From positions 49,045 through 113,044 of the forward strand of contig DFKY01000003.1 of assembly GCA_002374095.1 (NCBI GenBank): a stretch of 64,000 nt of DNA, in the 5' to 3' direction. The notes beneath the pieces were generated by a model. That model had not been told where the DNA came from. It worked only from the letters and a program-made list of their open reading frames with translations, and did not search any database. The translations under genes were made by a program, and so were the position numbers. The stretch's first letter is position 1. Every line of letters starts with the position of its first letter. Source of the stretch: Lachnospiraceae bacterium UBA3633 (GTDB lineage Bacteria; Bacillota; Clostridia; Lachnospirales; Lachnospiraceae). This document shows positions 61,686-64,000 of the stretch, one piece after another.

Positions 61686-62849
61686 ATGAGTATATTGGAA
61701 TTATACATACATATACCTTTTTGTGAGAAGAAATGCAATTATTGTGACTTCGTATCTTTTCATACAAACTATGAAGTTATAGATAAATATATGAATAAGC
61801 TTCTAACTGAAATTGAGCACAAAGCCTATCTCGCAAAAAATTATATCATATCATCTATCTATATTGGAGGTGGCACTCCAAGTCTTGTGGATAAAAAATA
61901 TATATCCTTTATCATGGATAGTATAAAGAATTATTATAAGTTGGATGAAAATGTAGAAGTAACCATTGAAGGCAATCCCAATAGTCTGACAAATGAAAAG
62001 CTTATCACATATTATGAATCTGGTATAAATAGATTAAGCATAGGCCTTCAGTCAGCAAATGATGAAGAGCTAAAAGTCCTTGGTCGTATACATACTTACA
62101 ATGATTTTTTAACAGCATATAATAGCGCTATCCATGTAGGCTTTAAAAACATCAATGTCGATCTAATAAATGGCATACCAAATCAGACACCAAATTCTTA
62201 CAAAAAAACTATTCGTCAAGTTCTTATGTTAAATGTAAAGCATCTATCTGTATATAATCTAATAATAGAAAATGGTACTCCATTTAAGACCATGCTTGCC
62301 GAAAACAAAATCACTCTCCCGCTTGAAAGTGACATGCTTAAGATGGATGAAATCACAAAAGAACTAACAGATTACCATAGATTAAATAGATATGAAATCA
62401 GTAATTATGGAAAAGTAGGTTTTGAATGTCGCCACAATCTCGGTTACTGGAGTGATGTCCCATATCTTGGATTTGGGCTCAACTCATCTTCATATTTTGA
62501 GAAAAAAAGATACAAAAACAAGGTAAAACTTCAAGATTATATGAATCTGAACTTTGAAAAATACCTATATAGCGATAATCAAGAATCTTATTATGACGAA
62601 GTGAAAATCATAGATGAAATTGATCACATGAACGAATATATAATGCTCGGTTTTAGAAAAACATCTGGAATTAATATAGATGACTTTAAAGAAAGATTTA
62701 ATAAAGATTTTGAAGAAATATATGCCGCAAATATAAAATATTATCAAAGTCTTCTACTTCTATGTAAAAAGGATAAAAACTACTTCCTATCCGAAAAAGG
62801 CCTTGATGTGTCCAATTCAATATTATCTGATTTTATGATATCAAAATAA
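61686..62849 (+). CDS. hemW: HemW-family radical SAM protein (heme chaperone)
   Basis: 387 residues. The start MSILELYIHIPFCEKKC keeps the radical SAM Cys triad C-x3-C-x2-C, followed by IYIGGGTPSLVD and RLSIGLQSANDEELKVLGR. The C-terminal HemN-like domain is present. Known HemW proteins bind heme and hand it to apoproteins. The Met is 6 bases after a -10 box, leaving no space for a Shine-Dalgarno. A terminator follows. Confidence 0.95.
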   Translation: MSILELYIHIPFCEKKCNYCDFVSFHTNYEVIDKYMNKLLTEIEHKAYLAKNYIISSIYIGGGTPSLVDKKYISFIMDSIKNYYKLDENVEVTIEGNPNSLTNEKLITYYESGINRLSIGLQSANDEELKVLGRIHTYNDFLTAYNSAIHVGFKNINVDLINGIPNQTPNSYKKTIRQVLMLNVKHLSVYNLIIENGTPFKTMLAENKITLPLESDMLKMDEITKELTDYHRLNRYEISNYGKVGFECRHNLGYWSDVPYLGFGLNSSSYFEKKRYKNKVKLQDYMNLNFEKYLYSDNQESYYDEVKIIDEIDHMNEYIMLGFRKTSGINIDDFKERFNKDFEEIYAANIKYYQSLLLLCKKDKNYFLSEKGLDVSNSILSDFMISK

Positions 62850-62864
62850 TCCCTTAAGACCAAC

Positions 62865-62890
62865 AAAAAAGTGGCTATTGCCACTTTTTT
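62865..62890. terminator. Bidirectional terminator
   Basis: Stem AAAAAAGTGGC / GCCACTTTTTT, 4-base loop, between the convergent hemW and selD genes. Confidence 0.92.
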
Positions 62891-63917
62891 ATATTAAATA
62901 AATTGCTTTATCACTTTTTTCTATTATCTCTCCAACTATAGCACTTTTTATATCAAGTTTTGAAAGTTCTGTAAGTGCTTTATCAGCATCACTACTATCA
63001 ATTGAGCAAAGTAGCCCTCCACTTGTCTGTGGATCAAATCCAAGAAGCTTTATCCACTCTGGCGCAGCACCATAGTCTATTTTTTCTTTTATCATATCTT
63101 CATTGCGAATAGAACCACCTGTATAATAATCATCTTCCGCATATTTCTTCACATTTGCATTGACTGAAGGGATATTATCAATATATAGTTTTGAAGAGTG
63201 TCTTCCATCAAGCATCTCATCGAGATGGTTGAAAAGTCCAAAGCCAGTCACATCAGTCAAAGCATGCACATTATACTTAAATAAAATTTCTGCAGCATAC
63301 TTATTGAGAGTTGTCATCGACTTGACAGCAGCATTAAAATCATCCTTTGTGTCAACTTCACACTGATGAGCTGTAAGAAGTATACCAACGCCAAGCGGTT
63401 TAGTTAGTATAATCTTATCACCTACTTTTACATTATTATTCTTTAATACTTTTTTCGTATCAACTATTCCTGTAACTGATAGTCCATATTTGGCTGTCTC
63501 ATCAACTATTGTATGTCCGCCACAAAGAGTGCACCCTGCTTCTATAACCTTTTCCGCTCCACCCTTTAGCACTTTTCCGATAACACTTGGATCCATTCCA
63601 TCAGGAAATGCTGCTATATTGAGTGCCATTATAGGCTTTCCACCCATAGCCCATACATCAGAAAGACTATTTGTCGCTGCAATTTGGCCAAATAAATATG
63701 GATCTTCAACCATTGATGGGAAGAAATCAAGAGTCTCTATGATTGATACATTATCATTAATTTTATATACAGCCGCATCATCTTTTGACTCGTATCCTAC
63801 TATTAAGTTGTCATCTTTTATCCCTTTAGGAAGAGATGAAAGAACCTGCTCCAAAGTCTTTGGAGCGAGTTTAGCGGCTCACCCACCACTACAACTAAAT
63901 TTTATTTCTTCTGACAT
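62889..63917 (-). CDS. selD: Selenide, water dikinase (SelD) with selenocysteine
   Basis: 342 residues, makes selenophosphate for selenocysteine. The protein starts at the ATG at 63917 and reads MSEEIKFSCSGG, then TGA (63879-63881) as Sec at residue 13, then AAKLAPKTLEQVLSSLP. The Sec stands where other SelD enzymes have the catalytic Cys or Sec. The later DAAVYKIND, AMGGKPIMALNI, CTLCGGHTI and GFDPQTSGG motifs are typical. A conventional caller would begin after the UGA and lose the catalytic residue. It follows tRNA-Thr and is the source of selenophosphate for the thioredoxin in this window. Confidence 0.97.
63848..63866 (-). promoter_or_regulatory. Candidate bacterial SECIS of selD
   Basis: A perfect 8-bp hairpin GCUCCAAA / UUUGGAGC with a GAC triloop begins 12 bases after the UGA. 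Confidence 0.68.
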
Positions 63918-63953
63918 AACTACCTCGATACTGGCTCACTCGCCTTTACAACA

Positions 63954-64000
63954 AGCTTCCGATGGGACTTGAACCCACGACCCACGCATTACGAATGCGT
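63954..64000 (-). tRNA. tRNA-Thr (CGT anticodon), 3' part
   Basis: The anticodon arm ACGCA-TTCGTAA-TGCGT (anticodon CGT, reading ACG), T-arm GTGGG-TTCAAGT-CCCAT, acceptor CGGAAGC and discriminator U are present. The 5' half lies beyond position 64000. No CCA encoded. Confidence 0.9.

Noticed and set aside
1..64000. Prophage, insertion sequence or CRISPR array
   Set aside because: No transposase, integrase, phage structural gene or spaced repeat array was seen.

Overview
The window is a gene-dense, AT-rich stretch of a low-GC Gram-positive chromosome, most likely an anaerobic member of Clostridia. A Lachnospiraceae-like genome is my best guess, from the DUF5711 protein, the GerW-type sporulation protein, the TAXI-TRAP transporter, the choline-binding-type repeats and the DAP-type MurE. 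Most genes are on the minus strand in long, tightly packed operons with 4-base or other short overlaps. The organism uses selenocysteine: selD has an in-frame UGA at its active site, and a thioredoxin gene is readable only if its UGA is decoded (active site W-U-G-A-C).

Layout. 0-14 kb: partial lepA, pgk, gap, a Na/phosphate cotransporter, an Mrp ATPase, a plus-strand LysR regulator and phosphoribosyltransferase, a heterodimeric ABC exporter, and priA. 14-30 kb: murE, an AlgI/AlgJ-like O-acetylation pair, ftsK/spoIIIE, ychF, lgt, ligA, an rluB-type pseudouridine synthase, queA, and a surface-protein group (membrane protein, cell-wall-binding repeat protein, S8 protease). 30-39 kb: a plus-strand TAXI-TRAP transporter operon, then rpmB, gerW and the gmk-rpoZ-rimO-pgsA-cinA-DUF2953 cluster. 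39-47 kb is the accessory region: a broken flavodoxin lipoprotein, an aldo-keto reductase, a LysR regulator, a highly folded palindromic element, a three-gene SPFH / membrane-protein / zinc-ribbon-TIR-TPR operon, and an MNT-HEPN toxin-antitoxin pair. 47-64 kb: selenoprotein thioredoxin, a symporter with a CyuA-like cysteine desulfidase, yfiH, mutS2, DUF5711, a nucleotidyltransferase, tRNA-Gly, thiF/tcdA, RNase P RNA, a CYTH protein, a truB-ribF fusion, nrnA, holA, hemW, selD and a partial tRNA-Thr.

Three observations stand out. (1) The SPFH/TIR operon has a promoter, a leader with a terminator and a hairpin loop complementary to that terminator (a plausible attenuator), a nine-G tract in the Shine-Dalgarno position of the TIR gene (a plausible phase-variation site), and a TIR protein that appears to span the membrane. 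It is the best candidate here for an undescribed signalling or defence system. (2) Five genes (mutS2, yfiH, hemW, holA and the MNT antitoxin) share an extended -10 promoter (TGN plus TATAAT or TAAAAT) ending 6-7 bases before the ATG, which predicts leaderless mRNAs. Two further genes start a few bases after a processed stable RNA, and many operon-internal genes lack a Shine-Dalgarno site. (3) A short interspersed repeat sits at the ends of at least five genes and supplies the final codons and stop of three of them, giving the same C-terminus (Gly-Leu-Ala-stop) to murE and rluB.

Only three gaps approach or exceed 250-300 bases: 40868-41128 (folded element, otherwise nothing recognised), 45724-46080 (leader RNA and terminator of the SPFH operon, terminator of the HEPN gene) and 46757-46917 (terminator and promoter only).
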